From Streptomyces sp. TRM68367 (lineage in GTDB: Bacteria > Actinomycetota > Actinomycetes > Streptomycetales > Streptomycetaceae): a stretch of DNA of 64,000 nucleotides. The stretch spans positions 1 to 64,000 of the forward strand of contig NZ_JACTVI010000037.1 in NCBI RefSeq assembly GCF_014495685.1. Direction: 5' to 3'. The notes below the pieces were generated by a model. The model worked only from the letters and a program-made list of their open reading frames with translations. It was not told where the DNA came from and made no database searches. The translations under genes and the position numbers were made by a program. Below are positions 1-8,031 of the stretch, one piece after another. Position 1 is the stretch's first letter. The number at the start of each line of letters is the position of its first letter.

Positions 1-165
1 GTGGGCCGACGTGCCGGTCGCGGGGAGCTGGGGCATGCCCAGATCGCGTACGTCGCCTCCGCCGCGTTCTCCGGAGTGCTCACCGACGGCAACGCCGAAC
101 CGACGCATGTTTGTGCGCGGATGACGCACTGTCCGAGCAGGTCAGAGGGGGTAGGGGCGGCCTAG
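1..165 (+). other. Possible 3' end of an open frame cut by the window edge
   Basis: Frame 1 is open from the first base to a TAG at 163-165. It encodes a plausible peptide containing YVASAAFSGVLTDGNAEP, but I do not recognise a family. It could be the tail of a gene starting upstream or chance open frame in high-G+C DNA. The 70 bases after the stop lead into the next gene and hold its ribosome binding site. Confidence 0.25.
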
Positions 166-237
166 GCTCGACACGGCAGCACACACCGTGGCGGCATCGG
201 TCGACCGCCGCCCGACGGAGGGACAGGCGGAGAGCAC

Positions 238-1104
238 ATGACATCGATCAAGCACGTGGGCGTCGTCGGCGCGGGCCAGATGGGCCGGGGCATCACCGAG
301 GTGTGCGCCCGGGCCGGGATGCAGGTCACGTTGTGCGACGTGACCGAGGACAGGGCCCGGGCCGGCCTGGCGGGCGTGGCGGACTCCCTGCTCAAGGCGG
401 AGAAGCACGGTGCCATCGCACCGGAGAACCGCGCACGTGCCCTGACCGGGATCTCGGTCACCGACGATCTCTCCCGCCTGTCCGGGGCGGACCTGGTCAT
501 CGAGGCCGCCGTCGAGGACGAGCAGGCCAAGACGGCGCTGTTCCGGCAGCTGGGCGAGGTGGTCACGGACCCGGCCGCGGTGCTGGCCAGCAACACTTCC
601 TCCATCCCCATCGCCAGGCTCGGCGCCGCAACCGGACGGCCGGAGGCGGTGGTCGGCCTGCACTTCTTCAATCCTGTCCCCGTCATGCCGCTGGTCGAGG
701 TCATCCCCTCACTGCACACGTCGAAGGCCACGGAACTGCGCGTGCGTGCCTTCGCGGGCGAGATCCTGGGCAAGAAGACCGTCGTGGCGCAGGACCGCGC
801 GGGCTTCGTGGTGAACTCCCTGCTGATTCCCTATCTGTTGGCGGCAGTGCGGATGGTGAGCTCCGGCACGGCGACGGCGGAGGACATCGACACCGGAATG
901 ACCGCGGGCTGCGCGCACCCCATGGGCCCGCTGCGCCTCGCCGACCTCATCGGACTGGACACCGTGGCGGCGATAGGCGAGGCACTGTACGAGGAGTACC
1001 GGGAACCGCTGTACGCCCCTCCCCCGCTGCTGCGCCGCATGGTCGAATCGGGCCTGCTGGGCCGTAAGTCGGGACAGGGATTCTTCAGCTACCAAGCTGC
1101 CTGA
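238..1104 (+). CDS. 3-hydroxybutyryl-CoA / 3-hydroxyacyl-CoA dehydrogenase
   Basis: 288 residues, the usual length for a stand-alone bacterial 3-hydroxybutyryl-CoA dehydrogenase. It should oxidise or reduce the 3-hydroxy group of short acyl-CoAs with NAD(P) in the cytoplasm, in fatty-acid, butanoate or aromatic degradation. An N-terminal Rossmann fold carries GAGQMG (residues 11-16). The substrate-domain motif HFFNPVPVMPLVEV lies near residue 142, with the catalytic His in HFFNP, and GFVVNSLLIPYL follows near 185. The helical C-terminal domain ends in GRKSGQGFFSY, typical of the family. ATG 238 follows a GGAG about 6 bases upstream. The gene stands alone and ends before a strong hairpin. Family assignment is firm; the exact chain length of the substrate is inferred. 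Confidence 0.93.
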   Translation: MTSIKHVGVVGAGQMGRGITEVCARAGMQVTLCDVTEDRARAGLAGVADSLLKAEKHGAIAPENRARALTGISVTDDLSRLSGADLVIEAAVEDEQAKTALFRQLGEVVTDPAAVLASNTSSIPIARLGAATGRPEAVVGLHFFNPVPVMPLVEVIPSLHTSKATELRVRAFAGEILGKKTVVAQDRAGFVVNSLLIPYLLAAVRMVSSGTATAEDIDTGMTAGCAHPMGPLRLADLIGLDTVAAIGEALYEEYREPLYAPPPLLRRMVESGLLGRKSGQGFFSYQAA

Positions 1105-1169
1105 CGTACCGTCGGGCCACGTTGGGCTGAAGCCTCCAGTGGCCGTTCCGCGCCTGCGGGGCCGGGTGT

Positions 1170-1204
1170 CAGCCGAGCGGTCCCGCCGCAGGGCCGCTCG
1201 GCTG
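1170..1204 (+). terminator. Strong hairpin after 3-hydroxyacyl-CoA dehydrogenase
   Basis: An 11-bp perfect inverted repeat (CAGCCGAGCGG / CCGCTCGGCTG) with a 13-base loop lies 65 bases after the stop. It has no T tract, which is usual for Streptomyces terminators. The rest of the gap to 1457 shows no convincing gene. Confidence 0.7.
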
Positions 1205-1457
1205 GCTCCACGCACGCGCCCGGCTGCTCCGGACGCGCCACCCCGGCCTCGCGGCCCTTGTGGTGGACGCCTACGCAGGCGCTGAAGCTGGGAAAAGCAA
1301 CACAGCTGCCCACAGACAGCCACACTGTGGAATCGCCAACCGCGCCGGCTTGAGCCAGCCGGCTGTTCGGACGTCTCCCGGCAGGCAGGTGAAGGCGGTA
1401 AGAATTACCCGACCGCGTTCCTCCCTGCGGCCACCAACGCTGACGCGTTCCCGCAGG

Positions 1458-2423
1458 TCAGCGCACTCTTCCCCGCGGCTTCAGCGGCACCGCCGGCAGC
1501 TCGGGGGCAGGCAGCGGATCCCCGTCGTACCCCTTCACCTCCCCGAACCGCCGCCCTTCCATCCAATCCTGACGGGCCTGCACGATCTCTTCCTGGGACC
1601 GCCCGATCCAGTTCCAGAACATGATCAGCTCCTCCTCGAACGGCTCGCCGCCCAGGAGCATCAGGCCCGCGTCCGACTCGGCCCGCAGCGGGAGTTCGGT
1701 GCGGCCGCAGCCGAGGTAGAGCATCGAGCCCGGCAGCACCGGCACACCGTCCACGTGCGTCTCGCCGGACATGGACAGCACGGCGTACTCGAAGTCCGGC
1801 TCCAGCGGCAGGCGTACGTCCGCGCCGCGGGAGAGGGCGAGGTCGGCGCCGACGATCGGGGTGTACGTCGTACCGGGTGAGCGGGCGCCGTCGAGGGCGC
1901 CGAGGATCAGCGTGGCATCGAGACCCGGCGCCGTGACGACCGGCAGTTCGGCGTGGTGTTCGAAGTGCGGGTCGGTGTCGCGGTGGCCGTCGGGGAGGGC
2001 GACCCACAGCTGCGCGCCGTGCAGGAAACGGGCGTGGGACTTGGGGCTCTCCTCCGAATGGCTGATCGCGCGGCCGGAGGTCATCAGGCCCAGTTCGCGC
2101 GGGCGGACGATCTGGAGGCTGCCGGTGGAGTCGCGGTGCAGTACCTCGCCCTCGTGCAGCCAGCTCACCGTCTGCAGGCCCATGTGCGGGTGCGGCGGCA
2201 CCTGCATGCCGGGCTCGTCGGCGATGTCGTCGGGGCCGTAGTGATCGACGAAACACCAGGCGCCGACCATGCGGCGGCCCAGGTTGGGCAGCAGCCGGCG
2301 GACCTCGGTGGACTCGCCGAGCCGGCCGCGGCGCGGGCTGAGGAGTTCGCGGACCGGTTCCGCCACGACGAAACCACGGCCGCCGCACAGGGCGGGCACC
2401 GCGTCGCGATCAAGATTGCTCAT
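1458..2423 (-). CDS. Pirin family protein
   Basis: 321 residues in two cupin domains. The metal-binding pirin signature is present as PPHPHMGLQTVSW (around residues 80-92) and ISHSEE further on, giving the His/Glu ligands seen in iron-binding pirins and the quercetinase YhhW. The C-terminal cupin includes GGEPFEEELIMFWNWIGRS. Pirins are cytoplasmic and act as iron-dependent redox sensors or quercetinases; which applies here cannot be told from sequence. ATG 2423 (MSNLDRD) was chosen over the in-frame start nine codons upstream because family conservation begins close to it. Confidence 0.9.
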   Translation of the reverse strand: MSNLDRDAVPALCGGRGFVVAEPVRELLSPRRGRLGESTEVRRLLPNLGRRMVGAWCFVDHYGPDDIADEPGMQVPPHPHMGLQTVSWLHEGEVLHRDSTGSLQIVRPRELGLMTSGRAISHSEESPKSHARFLHGAQLWVALPDGHRDTDPHFEHHAELPVVTAPGLDATLILGALDGARSPGTTYTPIVGADLALSRGADVRLPLEPDFEYAVLSMSGETHVDGVPVLPGSMLYLGCGRTELPLRAESDAGLMLLGGEPFEEELIMFWNWIGRSQEEIVQARQDWMEGRRFGEVKGYDGDPLPAPELPAVPLKPRGRVR

Positions 2424-2754
2424 GTCGCCCAAACTAGCCCGACCGGCCACGCCACGTCAGTCCGTCGCCAGGTCCGGGCGGAGGAGCGATGCCGGCTTCG
2501 GAGTCTTGTCCGGCGGGAGTCCTGTCCGCGCGAGATAGTAGCCAGGGTTCCTGGTCAGGCGGCTGTCGATGAAGTGGCGCGTCGCGGTCGACCGAGCGGT
2601 CGCGCCCCTGGGGCTGCCACGCCCAGTACGCGCTGGTGGCCTCGTCATCCGGCGAGAGGAGGACCTGGCTGTCGCCGTGTGCTGAGCATGACCGGGCGGG
2701 CCGAAGCGGAGCCGGCCGCCTTGAGCGAGTGGGGGTACGGCGGAATCCGGTCCG
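2424..2754. other. Gap between pirin and PepSY genes, no supported gene
   Basis: A minus-strand frame ending near 2457 encodes RHFIDSRLTRNPGYYLARTG, which looks protein-like but lacks a plausible start and has no family I recognise. It may be the tail of a lost gene. No hairpin or repeat stands out. Confidence 0.3.
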
Positions 2755-4164
2755 CTACTTCGCCGCCGTCCCACTCCCGTACGTCCGCCGCCCCCGCCGG
2801 TGGGCGATCTCCCCCAGGACGCTGTCGACCGCGACGAACGCGGCCAGCGGGATGCCGAGGAGCGGTACGAAGTAGCCGAGGACCGCGACGGCGGCCAGCA
2901 GGGATACGAGGATCTGCGGGGGCACCTGCTGCCAGGCCCCGCGCGGGAGCGGGCGGCCGAAGGCCGAGCCGCGGCCGCGCTGCCACCACATGCGGTAGCC
3001 CCACACGATCAGCAGGATCAGGGAGAGCGCCAGCAGCATCAGCGCGATCTGGTTCGCCAGGCCGAACAGGATGCCGGTGTGCAGGTCGATACCCCAGCGG
3101 CTGAGCTTGGCGAGTATCGGGTAGTCGGCGAACCGCAGCACGTCGGTGACCTCACCGGTGGCCGGGGCGATGGCGACCGAGTCCTGTTTCTCCGGCCAGC
3201 TGCGCTGGATCTGCTTCACGACGTACGCGGAGGAGGCGTCGGCGGGCGGCACGATCTCCACCGGGTCGCCCAGGCCCTTCGCGCGCGCCGCCGCCAGGAC
3301 CTTGTCGAGGCCGACCCCGTGCGCGGCCTGGCCGTCGGAGGCCGCCGCGTCGCCGTGGCCCGCGTGCTCGCCGCCCGCCGCGGCGGACACCGTCGGGGTG
3401 GTCTGGCCGAGCGAGGTGCGCAGGTCCGCGATGCTGGCGCCGGCGTACGTCGACCAGGTCAGTCCGGTCGCCGAAAGGAAGACGAATCCGGTCGCGGCCC
3501 AGACGCCGACGCTGCCGTGCAGGCCGAGCGTGCGCCGCCGCCCGCTGGTGCCGCGCAGCTTGCGCAGGGCGCGGCGCCGGGAGAACCACAGCGCCACTCC
3601 CCCGGCCGCGATCACCCACAGCCAGCTTGCCGCGAACTCGCTGTAGAGGCGGCCGGGTTGGCCGAGGTGCAGATCGCGGTGGAACTCGTCGATCCAGGTG
3701 CGCAGCGGCAGCGCGCCGGTCGAGCCGTACTGTTCGAGGGCGCCGCGCACCCGCGCGGAGTACGGGTCGACGAACACCGCGAGCGTGTGTCCCTCGTCGA
3801 CGCCCGGCACCCCGGACAGCAGCACCCTGGTGGTCGCGTCGTCCTCCGGGGAGGGCCGTACGGCCGAGACGGTGCCTTCGGGGTGCGCCTTGCGGGCGGC
3901 GGCGACCTGCTCGGAGATCGGCAGCTTGCGGTCGCCGACGGGGACGGTGAGTTCGTCGGCGTACACGATCTTCTCTGCCTGGAACGAGGCGGCGTACAGC
4001 AGGCCGGTGACGGCGGCGACGAGCAGGAACGGCGCCACCAGCACGCCGGCGTAGAAGTGCAGGCGCAGGATCAGGGGGCGCAGCGGGGCCCACCCGCTCT
4101 TCGGTGCCGGCGAGGTGGCGGGGTGCGGGGCCTCGTCCGTGGTGGTCGAGGGAGCGATGGTCAT
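2755..4164 (-). CDS. PepSY-associated TM helix protein (iron-regulated membrane protein type)
   Basis: 469 residues. Four or more membrane segments surround two PepSY-like extracytoplasmic regions: LHFYAGVLVAPFLLVAAVTGLLY near residue 40, a second segment near 170 (LWVIAAGGVALWF), GVWAATGFVFLSATGLTW near 215 and a C-terminal pair. HxxxG-type and WxxxxHxDLHLG motifs match the PepSY_TM family, which includes ferric-siderophore-related reductases. The loop between helices is His-rich (GEHAGHGDAAASDGQAAHG), suggesting metal handling. ATG 4164 starts MTIAPSTTTDE; longer in-frame extensions are Arg/Pro-rich and unlike coding sequence. No siderophore gene is adjacent, so the metal substrate is an inference. 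Confidence 0.88.
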   Translation of the reverse strand: MTIAPSTTTDEAPHPATSPAPKSGWAPLRPLILRLHFYAGVLVAPFLLVAAVTGLLYAASFQAEKIVYADELTVPVGDRKLPISEQVAAARKAHPEGTVSAVRPSPEDDATTRVLLSGVPGVDEGHTLAVFVDPYSARVRGALEQYGSTGALPLRTWIDEFHRDLHLGQPGRLYSEFAASWLWVIAAGGVALWFSRRRALRKLRGTSGRRRTLGLHGSVGVWAATGFVFLSATGLTWSTYAGASIADLRTSLGQTTPTVSAAAGGEHAGHGDAAASDGQAAHGVGLDKVLAAARAKGLGDPVEIVPPADASSAYVVKQIQRSWPEKQDSVAIAPATGEVTDVLRFADYPILAKLSRWGIDLHTGILFGLANQIALMLLALSLILLIVWGYRMWWQRGRGSAFGRPLPRGAWQQVPPQILVSLLAAVAVLGYFVPLLGIPLAAFVAVDSVLGEIAHRRGRRTYGSGTAAK

Positions 4165-4304
4165 CGGCGGGTTTCTCCAGGGACGTCGTCGTGGCCGTGG
4201 TGGTGCAGTAGTCGGGGCGGCGGGGCGGGAAGTTCCCGGCGATGTGTGTGGCGCGGGCCACAGTGAGGGGCTGAGGTGGTGGCGGGCCGTGGCATCCTGA
4301 CGCG

Positions 4305-4946
4305 ATGGGAACTCCCACTGATCGCGCCATGGCCGAGCGGGTCGAGCAACTCCTCGCCGGTGACGGCCCGTTGACCATCGTCGCGGCCGGCGACCCGGTC
4401 CTGCGGCGCCCCGCCGCACCCTTCGACGGACAGCTGGAGCCCGAGCTCCTGGCCCGTTTCGTCACGGCCCTGCGCGTCACCATGCACGCGGCCCCGGGCG
4501 TCGGACTCGCCGCGCCCCAGGTCGGCGTGGGGCTGCGGATCGCGGTGATCGAGGATCCGGCGCCGGTGCCCGAGGAGGTGCGCCTGGCGCGCGGGCGGGT
4601 GCCGCAGCCGTTCCGGGTGCTGGTCAATCCGTCGTACGAGCCGGTCGGCACCGCCCGTGCCGCGTTCTTCGAGGGCTGCCTGAGCGTGCCGGGCTGGCAG
4701 GCGGTGGTGGCCCGGCATGCCGAGGTGCGGCTGACCGGGCAGGACGAGCACGGGCGCGCGGTGGACGAGGTGTTCAGCGGCTGGCCCGCACGCATCGTGC
4801 AGCACGAGACGGACCACCTTGACGGCACGCTCTACCTCGACCGGGCGGAGCTGCGCTCGCTGTCCTCCAGCCAGGCGATGGCGGACCGCTGGACGCAGCC
4901 GACGCCGCACACGGCCGCCCGGGCTCTCGGCTTCGAGCTGCCGTAG
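4305..4946 (+). CDS. def: Peptide deformylase
   Basis: 213 residues. It removes the N-terminal formyl group from nascent proteins in the cytoplasm. All three signature motifs are intact: GVGLAAPQVG (66-75), EGCLSVPG with metal ligand Cys125, and QHETDHLDG with His167, catalytic Glu168 and His171. Streptomyces carry several deformylases; the two-residue insertion and the RGRVPQPF loop match actinobacterial paralogues. It is transcribed divergently from the PepSY gene and followed by a hairpin. Confidence 0.95.
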   Translation: MGTPTDRAMAERVEQLLAGDGPLTIVAAGDPVLRRPAAPFDGQLEPELLARFVTALRVTMHAAPGVGLAAPQVGVGLRIAVIEDPAPVPEEVRLARGRVPQPFRVLVNPSYEPVGTARAAFFEGCLSVPGWQAVVARHAEVRLTGQDEHGRAVDEVFSGWPARIVQHETDHLDGTLYLDRAELRSLSSSQAMADRWTQPTPHTAARALGFELP

Positions 4947-4953
4947 ACAAAAT

Positions 4954-4979
4954 CGGAGGCGCGCGGCGCACCGCCTCCG
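4954..4979 (+). terminator. Hairpin after peptide deformylase
   Basis: An 8-bp inverted repeat (CGGAGGCG / CGCCTCCG) with a 10-base loop begins 8 bases after the def stop codon. Confidence 0.65.
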
Positions 4980-4992
4980 TTACCGTGGCCGT

Positions 4993-5051
4993 GTGTCTAC
5001 GCCCCGAATTTCCTAGCCGAGGACCCGCTTCCACGCCACCCGTGTGTCCTC
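4993..5051 (+). promoter_or_regulatory. Possible leader peptide and attenuator hairpin before the ABC-F-like gene
   Basis: A seven-codon frame with a GTG start (VSTPRIS, stop at 5014-5016) is followed by an inverted repeat GAGGAC / GTCCTC at 5019-5024 and 5046-5051, just upstream of the ABC-F-like start at 5075. Short leader frames followed by hairpins are known before antibiotic-responsive ABC-F genes, where a stalled ribosome relieves termination. The role here is inference; only the short frame and the inverted repeat are seen. Confidence 0.4.
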
Positions 5052-5074
5052 TTGGTTGTTCGGAGCGTTCCTTC

Positions 5075-5707
5075 ATGATCACCGTTCGTGATGTCGCCGT
5101 GCGCGTGGGCGCGCGTCTGCTGCTGTCCGGCATCTCCTGCCACGTCTCCCCCGGCGACCGTGTGGGCCTGGTGGACCACAACGGCGCCGGGAAGACGACC
5201 CTGTTGCGCATCCTCGCCGGGCACGACAGGCCCGACAGCGGCCGGGTGGTCCACGGGCACGGGCTGTGCCTGGGCTACTTCGCGCAGGAACACGACACCC
5301 TGGAGGTGGAGTTGACGGTACATCAGCATTTTGCGTCGGCCGTGCCGCACCTCACCGACGGCGAAGTGCGGCACGTGCTGGGCTCGTTCCTGTTCACCGG
5401 CGACGACACCGGCAAGCGCGTCGGCGTCCTGTCCGGCGGCGAGAAGACCCGGCTCGCGTTGGCGGGCCTGGTGCACTCGGGCGCGAACGTCCTGCTCCTG
5501 GACGAGCCCACCAACAACCTGGACCCGGCCTCCCGCGCCGAGGTGCTGGCCGCGGTGGGCACCTACCCGGGTGCGATCGTCATGGTCACCCACGACGAGG
5601 GCGCCATCGAGGCGCTGCGCCCGGACCGGGTCCTGCTGCTGCCGGACGCGGACGAGGACCTGTGGTGCGAGGAGTACCTGAAGCTGGTCGCCTCCTCACA
5701 GGCGTGA
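5075..5707 (+). CDS. Half-size ABC-F ATPase, internally deleted chimera of the two domains
   Basis: 210 residues, against about 530 for a full ABC-F protein. The first 33 residues (MITVRDVAVRVGARLLL...) resemble the start of the first ATPase domain of Streptomyces ABC-F proteins. From the Walker A (NGAGKTTLLRILAG, 40-53) onward it matches the second domain: GHGLCLGYFAQEHDTL, the signature LSGGEKTRLAL, Walker B NVLLLDEPTNNLDPASR and the H-loop VTHDEG. The linker and one complete ATPase domain are absent. The first Walker A glycine of the usual GxNGAGKT is Asp (DHNGAGKTT). ABC-F proteins act on the ribosome, not the membrane. A single-domain product would have to dimerise or act as a regulator. 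ATG 5075 was chosen by similarity; no strong ribosome binding site is visible. Confidence 0.8.
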   Translation: MITVRDVAVRVGARLLLSGISCHVSPGDRVGLVDHNGAGKTTLLRILAGHDRPDSGRVVHGHGLCLGYFAQEHDTLEVELTVHQHFASAVPHLTDGEVRHVLGSFLFTGDDTGKRVGVLSGGEKTRLALAGLVHSGANVLLLDEPTNNLDPASRAEVLAAVGTYPGAIVMVTHDEGAIEALRPDRVLLLPDADEDLWCEEYLKLVASSQA

Positions 5708-5779
5708 TCCGCGTATGACACGGCTGATACCCATGCCTTCGCCGCCCACGTAACCTTGTTGCCTCACTCCGGAGGGGCA

Positions 5780-6055
5780 TTGAGCAAGGTCGTCTTCGTA
5801 CACGGCGTCGGCAAGCAGTATCTGAAAGGGCTTCGGCGCACCCACCGACTGCCCGCCCCGCCGCGGTGGGCCGGCTGTGGAACGCCGTCACTGGTGCTCG
5901 CCATCGGCTCGACAGCGTCGAACTGGCCCCGGATCCCATACGTTTGCTGCCCCACCAGCGCGCACCTCGACCTTGCCGTCGGCACCCAGCAGGGCATGGT
6001 CTTCCTGCGCCCGAGGCTGTCCCGCGTCTGGCGGGACCGCCTCGGCGTCGGCTGA
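5780..6055 (+). pseudogene. N-terminal remnant of an alpha/beta-hydrolase-like gene
   Basis: A GGAGGGG ribosome binding site precedes TTG 5780, which starts LSKVVFVHGVGKQYLKG. This matches the beginning of a Streptomyces hydrolase-like family that opens with a lipase-type VFVHG. After about 17 residues the similarity ends and the frame runs through unrelated sequence to a stop at 6055. The far part (GTQQGMVFLRPRLSRVWRDRL) is unrecognised. The expected catalytic Ser and His regions are absent, so the gene is broken. Confidence 0.5.
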
Positions 6056-6062
6056 CCGGAGG

Positions 6063-7493
6063 TCAGGAGTCCCGGTACGCCTCCAACAGCCGCAGCCACA
6101 CCTCGCTGATCGTCGGGTACGACGGCACCGCGTGCCACAGGCGGCCGACGGGGACCCGCCCGGCGACGGCGATGGTGGCGGAGTGGATGAGTTCGCCGAC
6201 GCCGGGGCCGACGAGGGTGACGCCGCGCAGGATCTCGTCCTCCAGGTCGACGACCATGCGGGCGCGGCCCGTGTAGCCGTCGGCGTACAGGCCGGCCCCG
6301 GCCACGGACGACAGGTCCACGTCGACGGCGCGGACGCGGTGCCCGGCCTGCTCCGCCTCGGCCAGGGACAGGCCCACGGCCGCCGCCTCCGGGTCGGTGA
6401 AGACGACCTGGGGGACGGCGGTGTGGTCGGCGGTCGCGGCGTGGGCGCCCCACGCCTCGGCGGCGAGGGTCTCCCCGGAGGCGCGCGCGGCGATGGCGGC
6501 GCCCGCGATGCGGGCCTGGTACTTGCCCTGGTGGGTGAGCAGGGCGCGCTGGTTGACGTCGCCGACCGCGTACAGCCAGTCGTGCCCGGTGACGCGGAGG
6601 CTGTCGTCGACCGGGAGCCAGGAGCCGGGTTCCAGGCCGATCGTCTCCAGGCCGATGTCGTCGGTGCGCGGGGCGCGGCCGGTGGCGAACAGGATCTCGT
6701 CGGCCTCGATGCGGTCGCCGGTGCCGGTGCGCACCACGACGGTGCCGTTCTCGCGGGTCACCGACTCCACCGAGGTGCCGGTGCGGACGTCCGCGCCCGC
6801 CTCGGTGAGCGCCTCGGCGACCAGTTCCCCGGCGAAGGGCTCCATGCGGGCCAGCAGGCCCTTGCCGCGCACCAGCATGGTGACCGTCGAGCCGAGAGCC
6901 TGCCAGGCCGTGGCCATCTCGGTGGCGACCACCCCGCCGCCGACCACGACCAGCCGGCCGGGCGCCTCCTTGGCGCTTGTGGCCTCGCGGCTGGTCCAGG
7001 GCCGGACGTCGGCGAGTCCGGGCAGGCGGGGCAGGGCGGCGCGGCTGCCGGTGGCGACGGCGACCGCGTGCCGGGCGGTCAGCACGTGCTGTCCGCCGTC
7101 CGGGCCGGTCACGGTCACCGTGCGCGGCCCGGTGAGCCGCCCGTGCCCGCGGTACAGGTCGGCGCCGATGCCGTCGAGCCACCCGACCTGTCCGTCGTCC
7201 TGCCAGTTCGAGGTGTGGTAGTCCCGGTGGGCGAGGACCGCCGGCGCGTCGAGGGTGCCCTGCACCGCCTGGCGCAGGCCCGGCACGCGGCGGGCGTCGG
7301 CGCGGGCGATGACGGGGCGCAGCAGGGCCTTGCTGGGCATGCACGCCCAGTACGAGCACTCGCCCCCGACCAGCTCGCTCTCCACGACCGCGGTGGTGAG
7401 ACCGGCCGCCCGGGTGCGGTCGGCGACGTTCTCCCCCACAGGCCCGGCCCCGAGCACCACCACGTCGTACGCGTTGGTTTCCGTTTCCGTCAT
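6063..7493 (-). CDS. FAD-dependent pyridine nucleotide-disulfide oxidoreductase
   Basis: 476 residues, class I flavin disulfide reductase fold. The FAD motif GAGPVG is at 15-20 and the redox disulfide is intact as GGECSYWACMPSK (Cys46, Cys51). A second NAD(P) Rossmann motif (VVVGGGVVATEMA) and the FAD-contacting YAVGDVN follow, then the dimerisation domain. The active-site Tyr-Trp spacing differs from the LNVG of dihydrolipoyl dehydrogenase. It is therefore a paralogue related to mercuric or mycothione reductase rather than the pyruvate-complex enzyme, which is present at 46.9 kb. The C-terminal region lacks an obvious HxxHPT motif. It is divergent from thioredoxin (119 bases), suggesting a role in thiol or electrophile stress. 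ATG 7493 begins MTETET. Confidence 0.88.
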   Translation of the reverse strand: MTETETNAYDVVVLGAGPVGENVADRTRAAGLTTAVVESELVGGECSYWACMPSKALLRPVIARADARRVPGLRQAVQGTLDAPAVLAHRDYHTSNWQDDGQVGWLDGIGADLYRGHGRLTGPRTVTVTGPDGGQHVLTARHAVAVATGSRAALPRLPGLADVRPWTSREATSAKEAPGRLVVVGGGVVATEMATAWQALGSTVTMLVRGKGLLARMEPFAGELVAEALTEAGADVRTGTSVESVTRENGTVVVRTGTGDRIEADEILFATGRAPRTDDIGLETIGLEPGSWLPVDDSLRVTGHDWLYAVGDVNQRALLTHQGKYQARIAGAAIAARASGETLAAEAWGAHAATADHTAVPQVVFTDPEAAAVGLSLAEAEQAGHRVRAVDVDLSSVAGAGLYADGYTGRARMVVDLEDEILRGVTLVGPGVGELIHSATIAVAGRVPVGRLWHAVPSYPTISEVWLRLLEAYRDS

Positions 7494-7612
7494 GGAGTCA
7501 GTCTGGTGGGTGGTGTGCGCCGTGGCCACACGGGTAAGCGCGCGGAATACGTGACCGGTCGGCCGTGTTGTGAGGTCGGCCTGCCCCGACACCAGGAAGA
7601 GGGAAACACGCC

Positions 7613-7990
<378 letters not shown>

Positions 7991-7999
<9 letters not shown>

Positions 8000-8026
8000 C
8001 CCCTGGAAGGCGAGTAACCCCTAGAA
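7991..8026. repeat. 18-bp tandem duplication carrying the trxA stop codon
   Basis: Two copies of GGCGAGTAACCCCTRGAA (7991-8008 and 8009-8026) differ by one base. The first contains the trxA TAA and the second contains the stop of the convergent aldehyde dehydrogenase gene. Confidence 0.9.
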
Positions 8027-8031
8027 GGGGT
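8017..8031. terminator. Short bidirectional hairpin between trxA and aldehyde dehydrogenase
   Basis: ACCCCT and AGGGGT form a 6-bp stem with a 3-base loop exactly between the two convergent genes. The stem overlaps the second copy of the duplicated stop region. Confidence 0.5.

Noticed and set aside
6063..7493. Mercuric reductase
   Set aside because: There is no N-terminal heavy-metal domain, no C-terminal Cys pair and no mer genes nearby, so only a general flavin disulfide reductase is supported.
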